64,000 bases of DNA, taken from contig NC_068575.1 of NCBI RefSeq assembly GCF_025698545.1, forward strand, positions 57,111,980 to 57,175,979, written 5' to 3'. Shown here piece after piece: positions 26,311 through 39,690 of this stretch (position 1 is the stretch's first letter; every line of letters starts with the position of its first letter). The position numbers were made by a program, and so were the translations under genes. The notes beneath the pieces are model-generated. The model was given only the letters and a program-made list of their open reading frames with translations, was not told the origin of the DNA and did not search any database. The DNA is from Gossypium raimondii (lineage: Eukaryota > Streptophyta > Magnoliopsida > Malvales > Malvaceae).

Positions 26311-27912
26311 TATTTCTCAATTCTTTTTGGTTTGAAGGTTGGTTAACCACATGATGAAAAGCATGTAGCAGTGTTGGGGAAAAAGAAATGCTACTGTAGC
26401 AGTATAAGTAGGCATGTCGTTTTCAAATAGTCTGGAAACATATGGTAATTTTCTTTTTGGAATTATAGGTCCCAACTCCCAAAAGAAGAACTGCTTGTAC
26501 TTAACTTGATCAAAGCTTTCATTGTGAGACTGATATTTCCTTTTCCATTCTAAAACAATATATCCACCAAAAACCCTTTTCTTCTTCATCATCATCATTC
26601 ATTCATTCAATCTCATGCCATCAACCCTTTTTTTTTTTTTTCAAAATTATAAATTCATCTAGACTCTTATTATTCGTTCATACTCCACATTCAAAATAAG
26701 GATGTTTTTATTTATATATTACGATGGCGGCGAAAATACAAAATAGTTCCGCTCTGCTTGGATTGGGCCCAATTACTTTTTTTAAAAATAAATGGGGTGA
26801 AGCCACGTCGGATTCATGTTATTGGTAGGTTTAAACCGCTATATTGTAAACAACTCCTCCTTTGTCATTCTCCCCAAGTGAAGTCGGGCTTCCCCCCATC
26901 TCCTTCATTTTATTTGAAGTTACAAATAGGATTTTGTTCTCATGGAATTTAATTTTTAGCTTTTATATTAATTTTGGGATTTTATTTCGAAAATAAAATA
27001 CTTTTGAAGTAAATAAACATAATCAATAATTCTTATATAAATTTTTAAAATGATTTTAAATACAAATTTTATATTATAAAAATTAAAATTAAATAGAGAA
27101 TAAATTCCATCCAATTCTTTTGATTTCTTAAATATCTTTTGCTGAGCGTATTATCAATTATAAATAATATATATTTGAAAAATTATAATCAAAATTAATT
27201 ATTATAAAATACAAACATAAATCACATAATTAAATCAAGATAAATTTAAATGGAAAAATCCATACATAAATTGAGGATACGTTGTGCTTTAAAATTGAAA
27301 ATTATTTAGAAATCAAGATTCAACAAAACCATATTTGTGTGCTTCTCACGCTAATCTTTTTTCTTCCTCTGATTTAGTCAACAAAAGTAAAAGAAATAAA
27401 TATAGGAGAAAATAATTAGAAATTTTAAAAACTCAAAGTCGGTTTAGAAATAATTTCGTGACCGAGTATGTTTAACATATATTTTTTTAAAATAGTGGAC
27501 AAATTGCATTTTATAAATAAAAATAATAAATTATATATATATTATGGCATTAAGGTTGTCGTAACAGAAAAAAAAGGAGGAACATTTATAGGGTAAGAGG
27601 GATGAAATTCAAAGGAAAAATAAGAAAGTGTGTATTGGACTGGTTTAAAAGGATGGATTAGCATAAATAAATTCCACGCAAGCATTGCTCTTTTAAAAAA
27701 GGATTATAAGATATACATAAAAGGAAAACATTTTCTCCAAGAAAGGCTTTTTCTAGATTGAAAAAAGAGAAAATCACTCCACTGCACACAAACAAAGGGA
27801 AAACCCAGGAAAAGGAAGATTTGAAATTTTATTCCATTTGATTGAAAGCAAAATAATTTTTTTTTTTTTAAAGAAGGGGTGAGTTTCGGGGAAGTTGTTT
27901 TTCACGTATTTA
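26134..27912. other. Intergenic sequence and MORN gene leader
   Basis: No recognised gene. A T-rich run lies near 26627. The last 130 bp (27780-27912) are probably the 5' leader of the MORN gene. The short frames at 26317-26598 and 26758-26952 have no recognisable domain. Confidence 0.4.
26282..26310. repeat. (ATT)n microsatellite
   Basis: Uninterrupted run of about nine ATT units followed by a T-rich stretch. Confidence 0.9.
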
Positions 27913-30499
27913 ATGCATCAGAAGAAATCGGAAGTTCAGATCGGAAAAGAAAGCAGCGGCGTCTCTTCCGATTTTCATCCTAAACCCTCAACGGTTCATC
28001 ACCACCACCACCAACATCATCATCATCATAGTCTTCCATCTCATCACCTGCAACATTTTAATTACCATCATAGTGTGTATCAGCTTTCCGATACAACAGC
28101 GACGCCAATTTCCGTTTTCCCTCAGATAGTTATCCAGAACCCTCCCCAAAATGACGCAATTGCGCCTGCTTCTTCATCCCCTTCTTCTTCTTCTTCTTCT
28201 TCGCCGACGCCTTACAAGAGACCCCTTTTGGCCCAAACGCCTTCTCTCACAAAAACCCCGACCTTGTACCGTTTTACGTCGCCCCCTCATTTCAGTTCCC
28301 CTAATGCCGCTTCCTTTTTTTCCTTCTCCATTGCTGCTAAATCTTTCATTTATCGGATTCTCCGTCGTTTCAAGCAATTGCGTTGTCTCCGGGTTCATCT
28401 ACGCTTAATCCTCCTTCTATCTCTCCCTTTTTTCTACTTCCTAGTTTCGCATCCAAGCCACTCCTTTTTACTTGACTTCCTATCGGCTTTCGCTTTCTCC
28501 GCTGCGCTGCTTTTTTCCCTTAACCTCGCTCTCCCTCGACTTCCTTCTATTCGTTTGTTCTTAGCCCGTTCTTTTCCAATTAAGTTCAAGCCATCATCTT
28601 CACTCTCGAGGCCTCATTTGCCTGTTTTTTGGTCAATTGGGTCTCGACCAAAATCTGAAAAGCGAGCGAATTCGGGGTGTTGGGTTCAGGTTTATAGCAA
28701 TGGAGATGTTTATGAAGGGGAGTTTCATAAGGGGAAATGTTCAGGGAGCGGCGTTTATTACTATTATTTGAGTGGACGATACGAGGGGGACTGGGTGGAT
28801 GGCAAGTATGATGGCTATGGGGTGGAAACGTGGGCTAGAGGAAGCCGGTATCGTGGGCAGTATAAGCAGGGCCTTAGGCATGGATTTGGGGTTTATAGGT
28901 TCTACACTGGGGATGTTTATGCAGGTGAGTGGTCTAATGGGCAGGGTCATGGCTGTGGAATCCATACTTGTGAGGATGGAAGTCGATATGTTGGGGAATT
29001 CAAATGCGGAGTCAAGCATGGACTTGGACATTACCATTTTAGGTAACATAAAGATCGGTTTGATTTGTTTCTATTTTACATCTTTCTGGTTTATGCTATG
29101 AATAATTTTCCTGTTTCTAATTGTTGCTTTAGTTATCAATTGTTGATTTTGAGATTTACTCTTATTTTGCCATGGTTCTTGGTGTCGGAATACGCTTGTA
29201 GGTTCTGTATGATCTTTTCTTCATAATGCTTTATTGTACTACCATTTGTTGAGAAGTAATATAAGGGTGTAGAGATTAGAAATTGGCATTGGTTTTGTTG
29301 CATGATCACCCTATATTGTTGGATCTGATTGAGAACCCTTTTGTTTGCTTGAATAGTAGATAGGTTTCATCTAAATGAAGATCAAGCAATGTACAGAAAG
29401 TGTAGTATGATTACGTTTAAATGAACCTTTGCAATGTGAGGAGTGCTTTTTAATTCTAAAGAATATCCAGCTATCTGCTTCATGATCATTGTTTAGTATT
29501 TAATGTACTATTTTTGATTTGAATCTTTTGATTTCCTCTATTTAGGAATGGAGATACATATGCTGGGGAATATTTTGCAGACAAGATGCACGGATTTGGT
29601 GTCTATTGTTTTGCAAATGGCCATTGCTACGAGGGTGCTTGGCATGAGGGTAGGCGACAAGGGCTTGGAATGTATACATTTAGAAATGGGGAAGCACAAT
29701 CTGGTCATTGGCAAAATGGAGTTCTTAATGTCCCAAGCACACAGAACTCTACGTATCCAGTATCACCTGTAGCTGTTTATCATTCAAAAGTACTAAATGC
29801 AGTGCAGGTACTTTGACTTCTCTAATTTTAACTTTTAATCCTTTTTAAAATATCTATGAAGAGGTATTTGGTGTTGTAGGTAATAATCTTCTACTTTGCT
29901 TGTCATTGATTTGGATAGTCCTATCTTATGGTCTTCTCAGCTGTTTGATTTGGCATGGCAGGGAAAATAATTGCATGTTCTTGGGTGATTTTTATGTGAA
30001 ATATCAGGGTGCAAACCTAGAGTTGGATAAATTGATGAGCCACTTTTTGCAATTTAGAAGTACCAAGAGGAGCCCAAGTTTTAGAACCATAGCTTGTAAA
30101 ACGCATACAAGAGAGGCATAATACTCGTTAAAATTTGATGATTGCGAAAATTTTCCTTGGCTTGTTTTGTGGTTAAGAATTATGCTTAGCAATGAAACGC
30201 ATTTCATGATTGTTACAGTCATCATCATTTTTCTGTGACATCACAAATCATGAAACACTGAAACGACTGGTCAAGACTGATTTTATGTATATAATCATTG
30301 GTATGATACGCAGGAGGCTCGAAGGGCAGCAGAGAAAGCTTATGATGTGGCCAAGGTAGATGAGAGAGTGAACAAGGCAGTTGCTGCAGCTAATAGAGCA
30401 GCAAATGCAGCAAGAGTAATAGCGGTTAAAGCAGTGCAAAAGCAAATGCATCATACTAATAACAATGACAACATTCCCATTCCCATTCCTATCATGTGA
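27913..30499 (+). CDS. Membrane-anchored MORN-repeat protein
   Basis: Predicted 525 residues in three exons: 27913-29042, 29546-29807, 30314-30499. The first ATG (MHQKKSEVQIGKESSGVSSD) is chosen; the frame stays open a little further upstream but has no earlier ATG there. Order: a His-rich run (about residues 30-45), a Ser-rich run (about 87-96), two hydrophobic segments (about 163-182 and 187-211), then from residue 267 seven full MORN repeats plus a partial eighth (YEGEF..., YEGDW..., YRGQY..., YAGEW..., YVGEF..., YAGEY..., YEGAW..., QSGHW). The C-terminus is Ala/Lys-rich and helical (EARRAAEKAYDVAK). It fits the plant family of At1g77660/At4g17080-like MORN proteins, often mislabelled SET7/9-like; no SET domain is present. 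MORN repeats bind phospholipids or membranes in several proteins. The specific role is unknown. Confidence 0.93.
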
Positions 30500-31880
30500 G
30501 ACTAACAACTGCTCATTTAGTTTTGAAGATACATGAGATAGCGGCGAGAGGATGGTGATTTGTGGGACTTTATCAAATAGGTTTGTGTTTTTATGCTGTT
30601 ATCTCCTTACAGTCCTCGGTGTTTGGTCAAGAGGCTGTAAATTTAACATGCCTGGCATGGGAGAAGAGATGGCTTTAAAAGAAATTATTATTGTAAGAGC
30701 TGGGAAGAATGCCCTAGCATACACAGAGGAAGACAAAGAGCTGAAGATGGTTGATGGCACCATCCATATTTGTGGTTTAGTTATATCTGCTTTTCCTACA
30801 GTTTTGTAAAGATGAGGTAGATGATGATCGTGATGTAATAATATGTAAGTGATGGTATTGGTATGCAAGTCTGGTGACACCTCATCCAGTCTCGGTGTTT
30901 GTTGTGAACTTCGATTGATTTGATTTTGCGATGAAGAAAATCATGCATGTTTTCTCATATTTTCTGTTCTTTTGAGTGAGAGAGTCATGCTATTAAAATT
31001 TGCAACTTTAGGTTAAATCCGTAGTTTACCTCTTTAGTTGTCACTTTAACTTGTGTTAACAACTGTTAAGAAGATTGATAGCAAATCCTATAGTGGTAGT
31101 CTTTCAATTTGACGTGGATATAAATTTAAAATTAAATTTTTAAATATAAATTAAATTTAGAAAGTATTATTTTCTGGACAAATTCAATGCCAATCCCACA
31201 GATACTATAATATGTGATGAACATAAATTAAAAGATTTTTTTAATTATAAATTTTGGACAAGTTCGCAGAGGAGCATCATCCATCTTCACTGTATGTTTA
31301 ACTGTTTATCATATTGTTAGAATTGCAATTTAATTCATCCTAATTCATTTCTACTATTTATTAGTTTTACTGAGTTCGTGTCATTTTTAATCGGTTCATC
31401 AATTTAATTAAGAAAATTACATAAATGCACTTCGTAATTAAATTTAGTTATATTATTCGAATATTCAGTTAGTTTAGTCTTCTTATTTTAAGAAAACCAA
31501 TAAAAATATGCATATATAGAAATTTAAACTCATTTCAAATAGATTAATGAACTCTTCAACTTACCACTCAACCAAAAATTTATTTTAATATATTTTATAC
31601 AATTTTATTTTAATATGCATAATTTATTATCTCCATCTTGTATATATTAATAATGTTGTTAATTGTGTTGGTGTTACAAGTCAACTCGACACTAACTTAC
31701 AATTGATAACAATGTTATGATAAATAATTGTAGTGCATTTAGTATTGTTATTTTTATGTATTTATGTTGTTAATTTTATGTGTTATTGTAATTAATTAGT
31801 TTCAAACCATAGTTTCATTGTTTATTTGTTTGTTATTTTTAAACACATATTTGTATTTTAAATCTGTGATTTCCATGTGC
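30500..31880. other. MORN gene 3' UTR, then intergenic
   Basis: 30500 to about 30950 is likely 3' UTR. The remainder is AT-rich with no coding signal. Confidence 0.45.
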
Positions 31881-32640
31881 ATGCCATGAGGCTAAAACTT
31901 TAATCTGGCAAATTGGTGATCTTAGACGATTTATTTACTTCAAACTTGCATAAGTTAGCCAAACACTTGCAAGATGAGAATTCTCACAAAAATTCTTTAA
32001 GGCACTGAAAAATATAGCGTAAGCAACTCGAAACGAAAAAGCAACGAGAGAACTAAAAAGTCACAAGAAAACAATGCACATAAGGTGTTTGAATAAATGA
32101 TCTGAATATATCTTTTAACTCAATAATCAAATACAATGGGATAATTACAATGCCTTTATTTATAGTTGGGAACCTTCAAATCCAATGGTACAAATTGAAT
32201 TATATCAACGACTAAAATTAATGTCTATCTACAAGATGAGAATCCTAAGGAATTTAAACTCTATACAAATTTATCTCTTAGAATTTACATTAATTACTTT
32301 GGTAACTCTAGTTTTACTAGAATGTTTCATTGGACCACAAAGGCTTCAAATAGATGGGTTTATCCATGGGTTTCACGAATCGGGTCAGTTTAAGTGGGTC
32401 AAATGAGCCTCATTTAATCAATTGACTTCCATGGGATGTTTTGTGCGCAATGGTCACGGGTTTTGATCCGCGGCCCGTGACATTCTCCCCCATCATTCTC
32501 ACAAAACCCTCGTCATGTCCTCAAAATGAAATTGGTTCAACTCGTCTCAAAACTACCTCAATGCCTCAGTTGACTCCCAACTAGTCTCTCTGTCGAGAAT
32601 AGCGGAGAATAGCCCACACTCGAAGCAATTCATGATATGA
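31880..32640 (-). mobile_element. Fossil 3' end and LTR of an LTR retroelement
   Basis: On the minus strand a purine-rich tract (ATGGGGGAGAA, 32493-32483) is followed at 32482 by TGTCACGGGCCGCGG, a typical polypurine tract and 3'-LTR start. The LTR contains a TATAAATA promoter-like string near 32158-32165 and runs to about 31880; its far end is not resolved. About 150 bp of internal sequence precede the tract. It is probably Ty3/gypsy-related, truncated and old. No second LTR is seen. Confidence 0.55.
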
Positions 32641-32920
32641 GAATAGGGAGAATATCGTTCAGTTGAAAGTTGAAAATGTCTAAGATCCGTCTCGCTCAAA
32701 GCACATGTATTATTTCGAGAAAAAACTTATTGTTATAAATATCACAAATCGACTCGATTTTCAAAATTTGTGTTTTTCTACTCTACAAAAAAATCATTTT
32801 CAAACCAAATTTTTTCCAATAGTAGCTCACACTGATAACTTATCCAATGACACATTATTGACTTTCAAGTCTTGATAAGTGCTAAAAATAACATGTTTTA
32901 ACCTCATTATTAACATGTTT

Positions 32921-33178
32921 TATTACAAAAATATGCAGTTACCATGCTTAGGTATTGGGTTGATATGTTCCATGTTTAGAATATTACGAAAATATGCAGT
33001 TACCATGCTTAGGAATTGGGTTGATATGTTAAGTTCCATGTTTAGAATTTTGACTTGTATATAGATAGTAGTTTCCTTGTAATATAACTCGATCATAGGC
33101 TTAATTATCTATACTTGTATGTATATATTCATGTCTAATAATCAATGAGAAATCAATCTTTTCTCTCTATTCTTTACA
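32921..33178 (+). repeat. 5' LTR of the copia element
   Basis: 258 bp from TATTACAAAAATATGC to TTCTTTACA. It contains an internal direct duplication of AATATGCAGTTACCATGCTT (starts about 64 bp apart). Confidence 0.92.
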
Positions 33179-36100
33179 TGGTATCAAGAGCAGCTTTCTT
33201 GGGCTATTGATTATCATTCTTATTCATCACATTCAAAACAGCCATGCCTGACAAAGAAAACTCATCAACGCAGTCTTCATCCAATCCCTCTCATCCTTTT
33301 TTTGTTCATCACTCCGATCAGCCTGGTCATTTACTTGTTCCCATCAAACTAAATGGTGCTAACTATCAATCATGGAGTAAAGCCATGATCCATGCTCTTA
33401 CTGCTAAAAACAAAATTGGCTTTATCGATGGATCCATTGAAGCTCCTTCACAAGACAAAAATCCTGCAGCATTCACACTATGAAATCAGTGCAACAGCAT
33501 GATTTTATTATGTTTAACGCACTCGATTGAACCGAATCTTGCCGAAGGCATAGTGCACGTAAAAACCGCACATCAAGTTTAGATTGATCTTCGAGATCAA
33601 TTTTTTCAAAAGAATGCACCAACAATTTTCCAAGTCCAAAAATCCATTGCTACAATCACGCAGGGGACCATGTCCGTAGCATCTTACTACATCAAACTGA
33701 AAATGCTATGGGATGAATTGGATACTTATCGCAATCCGCTCACCTGTAACCAGACCGCGTCACATCTGGAGCAACTTCAGGAAGACAGATTAATGCAATT
33801 TTTAATGGGACTTAATGAGTCATATAATGCTATTAGATCCAACATTCTCATGATGGCGTCTCTTCCTAATATACGGCAAGCATATTCTCTGATTGTACAG
33901 GAATAAACACAAAGACAACTTTCATCCGAACCAGTCGATAACTTCATCATTGCTGCAGCTGTACAAAACAAGGTGCAATTTTCCAAATTATCCTCTAAAT
34001 TTTGTGATCATTGTCATAGATCTGGACATACTATCAATGAATGTCGTACCTTGAAATTTCATTGCAAATTCTGTGATAAACGTGGACATACCGAGGATCG
34101 TTGTAGGCTGAAGAATGAAAGAGCAGATGGCAATTCTTCAAGCCAAATCCGCGGAGGAAATTGAAACAATGGGAAAGCTATCCCTCGAGCTAATCTTTCT
34201 GAAACTTCTAATGAAAAGGAGGAAAAGAACTCGAATAATCTTCAGGGATTTTCGGTTGAATATCTTCAACAAATAGCAAAGGCATTAGCCTCGGTGGATC
34301 AAGGAACTTCCATTGGTAATGTTGATGTTTATGCAAACGCGACAGGTTTGTTTTCGATATCCAAAGCTTTTGCCAATTCAGCCACGTCAAACTCATGGAT
34401 CTTAGACAGTGGTGCTACTGACCACATGTCTTCGGATTCATATCGTTTTAGATATACAAAACCACCGATAGTACATTCAGTCAATCTACCGAATGGAGCC
34501 ACTGCTCCAATCACAAAAACTGGGAACATAGAATTCAGTCCTGATATTACCCTTAAAAATACCTTATGTGTTCCTACTTTTCATCTCAATTTAATCTCTG
34601 CCAGTAAACTTACTAGAGATTTGAATTGTCGCATTATATTGCTTCATGACTCATGTTTCTTGCAGGACTTGACGATGGGGAAGATGATTGGCTCGGGTAA
34701 ACAACATGGAGGTCTCTATCACATGATGCCTACGTATTTACCCGTTCACTCTTTTCGAGCCTCTAGCACACCAGATCTGTGGCATATGCGCCTCGGACAT
34801 CTATTCCATTCCCTTTTCAAATTAATTTTTCCTTTGTTATCCTTAAATAAGAAATCTATTGATTTTCATAATTGCAGTGTTTGTCCTTTAGCAAAACAAA
34901 CAAGAAGACCTTTTCCTATCAGTTCAATCACCACTAAAGTTCCTTTGGTCTTAATACACTGCGACGTGTGGGGGCCTTATAAAATTGCCACACATAAAGG
35001 AGCCCGTTTGTTTCTCACCATTGTAGATGATTACACACGTTGCACCTGGATTTTTTTTAATGAGACACAAATCTGAAACTCAATATCTTTTATCAAAATT
35101 CATCTGTTTTGTCTATACACAGTTTGATACTTCCATTAAAATCCTAAGGACTGATAATGGTACTGAGTTTGAGCCTCTTAAAACCTTTCTTTATGACCAC
35201 GGTATTGAGCTTCAAACTTCTTGTGTCAACACACCACAACAAAATGGTGTTGTTGAAAGAAAACATCGTCACATCCTTAACGTGGCTCGTTCCCTTAGGT
35301 TTCAATCTAATGTTCCTTTAACCTTTTGGGGCGATTGTGTCTTGACTGCTGTTTACCTAATAAATCGGCTCCCAACACCAGTTTTATCAAACCAAACACC
35401 TTATGAGCGTTTATACAACAAACGTCCAAAACTTGACCATCTCAAAGTTTTTAGCTGTCAATGTTATGCCTCCAATGTTCATCGCAAACTCAAATTTTAT
35501 CCTCGAGCTATCTCTTGTGTTTTCGTCGGATATCCCAATGGACAAAAAGGATACAAACTCTATGATCCCACTACTCAGAAATTTTTTGTCAGTTGTGATG
35601 TACATTTTTGTGAAAATATTTTTTCCTTTTTCTCAACAAGTTTCATCACATTCACCAAACTTGCAGCCACAATTAATTTTGGATGCTGATCAGATTTCTT
35701 TCCCAACAAGTCATGCCCCATTTGCTGAAAATTAGCCATCATCTAGTGACCCTTTACCACTGAACAATTCATCATCCTCGACCAGTCCACCATCATTTAC
35801 TCAACCACCTAATATCACTTTATCATCACCATCCATTCCACCTATTACTACCGAAGAAATGCAACCACCTTCCGTAGCTCTACCTGATGACCAAACTCTC
35901 CGTAGATCAACTCGAACTAAACAAGCACCACGTTGGCATCAAGAGTATATCATGTCATCTGAAGCCAATCACGCTGCCTCGAAAGCAAGTCGGATTCACA
36001 ATACCAGGTATCCCATTACAAATTACTTGACTCTTTCTCATTTCTCACCTAAACATCGAGCTTTTTTAGCTAACCTTACAACACAAATTGAACCTAAAAC

Positions 36101-37550
36101 TTATGAAGAATCTGCACTTCACCCTCATTGGCAAAAAGCTATAGATATAGAATTACAAGCTTTGGAACGTAACCATACTTGGAGCATTGTTTCTCTTCCT
36201 ACAGGACAAAAGCCTATCGGTTGCCGGTGGGTTTATAAAATAAAGTACAATTCTGATGGATCGGTCGAACGTTATAAAGCTCGTCTTGTTGCCAAAGGTT
36301 ACACGCAAGTTGAAGGAATTGATTACCATGAAACATTCTCACCAACGGCAAAGTTAACTACACTTCGATGTCTTCTGACTATTGCTTCTGCTCGGGGCTG
36401 GTATACTCACCAGTTAGATGTGCAAAACGCCTTTTTACATGGTGCATTCCAAGAAGTTGTTTACATGACTCTTCCACAGGGACTTCGCCGTCAGGGGGAG
36501 AATTTGGTATGTCGGCTGAATAAATCCCTTTATGGACTTAAACAGGCTTCACGTAATTGGTTCTCCATATTTTCCATCGCTATAAAGCAAGCTGGTTATA
36601 AGCAATCCAAGGCTGATTACAGTTTATTCACAAAGATACAAGGTACATCTTTTACTGCATTACTCATCTATGTTGATGATATTTTATTAACGGGCAACAA
36701 TTTACAAGAAATTAGCCAACTTAAGCAGACCTTACTTAGGCAATTTCTCATCAAAGACTTGGGCTCATTAAAATATTTTTTGGGTATTGAATTCTCACGA
36801 TCCAAGCAATGCATTTTTATGTCCCAACGAAAATATGCACTAGATATACTACAGGATGCAGGTTTAATTGGGGCCAAACCAGAAAGTTTTCCTATGGAAC
36901 AACAAATAAAGCTCGATGCAACCGACGAGGAATTACTTCACGAGCCAACTAAATATAGGAGACTTGTTGGTCGTCTCATTTACTTAACAGTAACACGACC
37001 AGATATAGTGTATGCCGTACATATGCTCAGTCAGTTTATGGGAGAACCACGGATTCTTTCGAATTGAAGGCTTATTGCGATTCAGATTGGGCAAGTTGTA
37101 GTATGACTCGACGATCTATTTCAGGATATTGTATATTTCTTGGATCTTCTTTAATCTCATGGAAATCAAAGAAGCAGGCGAGCGTTTCGCGATCATCTGC
37201 TGAAGTAGAGTATAGAGCAATGGCAAATGCTTGTTTAGAGATTGCATGGCTCCATTATATCCTACAGGATTTGGGAGTGACAAGAACAAGACCAGCAAAA
37301 TTATTTTGTGATAATCAGTCAGCACTACACATAGCAGCGAATCCGGTTTTTCACGACTGTACAAAACATATAGAGATCGATTGTCATATTGTACGTGAAA
37401 AGCTACAGTCCGGACTTATTAGACCATATTATATTCCGACTAAAATGCAGTTGGCAGACATTTTTACAAAGGCTTTGGGTCGGGACCAGTTTGAAAATCT
37501 GAAAAGCAAGTTGGGAGTTCAAAATATTTACTTACCAACTTAAGGGGGAG

Positions 37551-37808
37551 TATTACAAAAATATGCAGTTACCATACTTAGGTATTGGGTTGATATGTTT
37601 CATGTTTAGAATATTACGAAAATAAGCAGTTACCATGCTTAGGAATTGGGTTGATATGTTAAGTTCCATGTTTAGAATTTTGACTTGTATATAGATAGTA
37701 GTTTCCTTGTAATATAGCTTGATCATAGGCTTAATTATCTATACTTGTATGTATATATTCATGTCTAATAATCAATGAGAAATCAATCTTTTCTCTCTAT
37801 TCTTTACA
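37551..37808 (+). repeat. 3' LTR of the copia element
   Basis: 258 bp, same ends as the 5' LTR and the same internal duplication, about 98 percent identical. It directly follows the polypurine tract. Confidence 0.92.
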
Positions 37809-37813
37809 TGTTT

Positions 37814-38783
37814 TTTGGTGATTATTCGATGTTAATTGTAAATTTTATACTCCTAATCCTTTAAATTCATATTTTAATGTTTAATAGAACAATTGAGAAC
37901 AAAATGAGCGAAATTTGGCGCGCCGGAGCAAGTTGAAGGAGCCACACGGGCCACACCTTTTCACACGGCCAGATAACACAATTGTGTGAGTCACAAGGGC
38001 ATGTGGTAGACCATGTCGATTTCATGGGATTATGCATTGAACAGCAAAACATCATGATTTTTAGGTTTTTTAGGCATTCGAAGAGGTATATATGACAAAA
38101 ATAAAAAGATAAGAGGGAGCCGTTAGAGAATATTCAAGAACAACTCGAAAAACACTATTGAAGTAGATTTCTGTTAAGATTGAGGATTCCCAATTGATTT
38201 CTTAGGAAGTTATCATGAATTTCTTTATTTCTTTCGGTTATACTGCATCTTGAATTTTTATATTCTTGAGCATGAACTAATTTTTTAAATACTTACGAAG
38301 ATAAACGTATGATGGATTCTGTTATTTGATTTTTATTTTACGCAATAAATACTTAATTTCATATTCTCAATCTGCTTATTTCTTGGTTTAGATATTTTTA
38401 CAATATTAATGCTGATAATAGGGAATAAGAATCCTGGTGGCTAGGGCGGAAGGATTCAAATATATATATATATCATCTCAGCAACTCTGAAAAACAACTT
38501 TAGTTGAAGTTTATTGCTAGGCTACCCAAATAAGGAAGATAATAAACTGCAGCACGAAATGAGCAACAGAAAACTCGATGTAAAATAGTTATCAGAAATT
38601 CCCATTACAAACGTCGTGAGGAGCCCCAGAAATACAATTTCAAACAGATAGAGGGGAAATTTTTGTTTTCTATATCGGTGCAGTCAATTGCAACTTATTT
38701 TACAATTAGATACAATACAACTTGGTTAGTTTGTTTGCTTATTTTGACTTGATTGCCGTGAGTGACTATTATCATGCATATCT
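37814..38783. other. Intergenic sequence
   Basis: No gene recognised. Contains a short AT microsatellite at 38459-38472. The last few hundred bases may correspond to decayed first-intron sequence of the kinase copy that follows on the minus strand. Confidence 0.35.
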
Positions 38784-39245
38784 TTAAGAATATTGAGTGA
38801 TAACAAAAGGTTTTAAACTGCATAATTCGTGTGTAATTCCAGCTATATAACTCAGCAACTCAGTACTAATCAACACAGAAACAACAGGACGTAGCTGCAA
38901 ATCATTATTGTAAAGCTTTTTAATAGCAACCTCGAAAGGCTCATCAGCAGGCTTGATTGTACCTTTGTAGATGCTCCTGAAGCCGCCTTTGCCAACCTTA
39001 TGTAGCAGATCGAAATTACAAGTGGCTTCCCTAAAATCTGAAAAAGAGAAGACCCTCAAATTGTGAGATTTTGCTTCGTACAACTCGGGTGTGTTATGCG
39101 GAGAAGCTGCTGAGCATGCGGAAGAAGACTTTGAGATCCGGTCAGGCCCTGAACATCCATCTGCTTTTCTTTCTCCTTTCAACATTGGGTCTGATCTTTG
39201 CCCCTGGCTTCTAAACTTGTCTTTGAAAGAGCGAAAACACTTCAT
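38784..39245 (-). pseudogene. Truncated first-exon copy of the PBL19/20-like kinase gene
   Basis: The frame of 153 codons matches exon 1 of the intact kinase gene at 44465 (MKCFRSFKDKFRSQGQRSDP; ELYEAKSHNLRVFSFSDFRE). The exon-1-equivalent part is 39245-38895; three codons around the PAGGKGEP loop are missing. The glycine loop reads GKGGFRSIYKG, so a core glycine is changed to Arg, while VAIKK is kept. The exon-1 donor CAG|GTATGT has become CAGCTACGT, so the frame reads on into former intron to a stop at about 38784. Catalytic-loop, DFG and C-lobe exons are not found. Homology continues into the 5' UTR and promoter (to about 39680). It is a head-to-head inverted duplicate of the intact gene. 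Confidence 0.85.
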
Positions 39246-39690
39246 TGCAGGATAGGATATTTAAAAGAGGTAGAAGAACAGCAGATGTTCTCCCACTAGA
39301 AAAAAAATGTACAAAATATATGTATGCTAATCAATAACTTAAATGACACAAAACAAAGAAAGGTGATTAACATGAAAATGGTTTAAGAGATTCCATAGTG
39401 GCAGCCATGGAAAAAAGCAGAAAACCAAACGTTCTAGAAAAATACAGCAGAAGTAAATATAAAAAATTAAAGTCGGTAGGAGATAGATAATAAGAGACGA
39501 ATTTACATTAACCAAAGCTAATGATCACTTTATAAACAACTATAAAGCTTTGCATTAAATGGAAACTTCCATAAAAGTTGCCATTTCATGCAAAGTTTTG
39601 CTTCGTCTTTATCCTCGGAAAAATCTGACGGCGTGGATTGTTTTCCAAAAGGAGTTGAAATTCAGATGACTGGGTCTCCCCTTCCGTAAC
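39246..39690 (-). promoter_or_regulatory. Duplicated promoter and 5' UTR of the truncated kinase copy
   Basis: Reading minus, CTCTTTTAAATATCCT before the ATG and the GTGGGAGAACATCTGCT segment match the leader of the intact gene (GCGGGAGAAGATCTGCT). Near 39590-39660 a segment with GAAGCAAAACTTTGC matches 43965-43985. The copied unit thus included the upstream exon and probably the promoter, so transcription is possible. Confidence 0.55.

Larger units (their letters stand above)
32921..37808 (+). mobile_element. Full-length but broken Ty1/copia retrotransposon
   Basis: A fossil element of 4888 bp with two 258-bp LTRs, a 5-bp target duplication TGTTT (32916-32920; 37809-37813), a primer site TGGTATCAAGAGC right after the 5' LTR (initiator-Met tRNA type) and a polypurine tract AAGGGGGAG just before the 3' LTR. 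Parts in copia order: gag with a CCHC knuckle (about 33244-34160), protease and integrase with HHCC motif (about 34300-35690), reverse transcriptase with YVDD (about 35860-37065), RNase H (about 37065-37543). The coding region is broken in roughly five places, so it looks dead. The LTRs differ at about five sites by eye (about 2 percent), implying insertion within about the last million or so years. Lineage (Ale-like?) is not certain. Confidence 0.93.

Noticed and set aside
27895-27912. Upstream extension of the MORN protein (six extra codons)
   Set aside because: The apparent start is TTG; the first ATG in frame is at 27913 and matches the family-like MHQKKSEVQ start.
28151-28408. Arg/Leu-rich frames overlapping the MORN first exon
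   Set aside because: Shadows in other frames caused by the TCT/CTT repeat.
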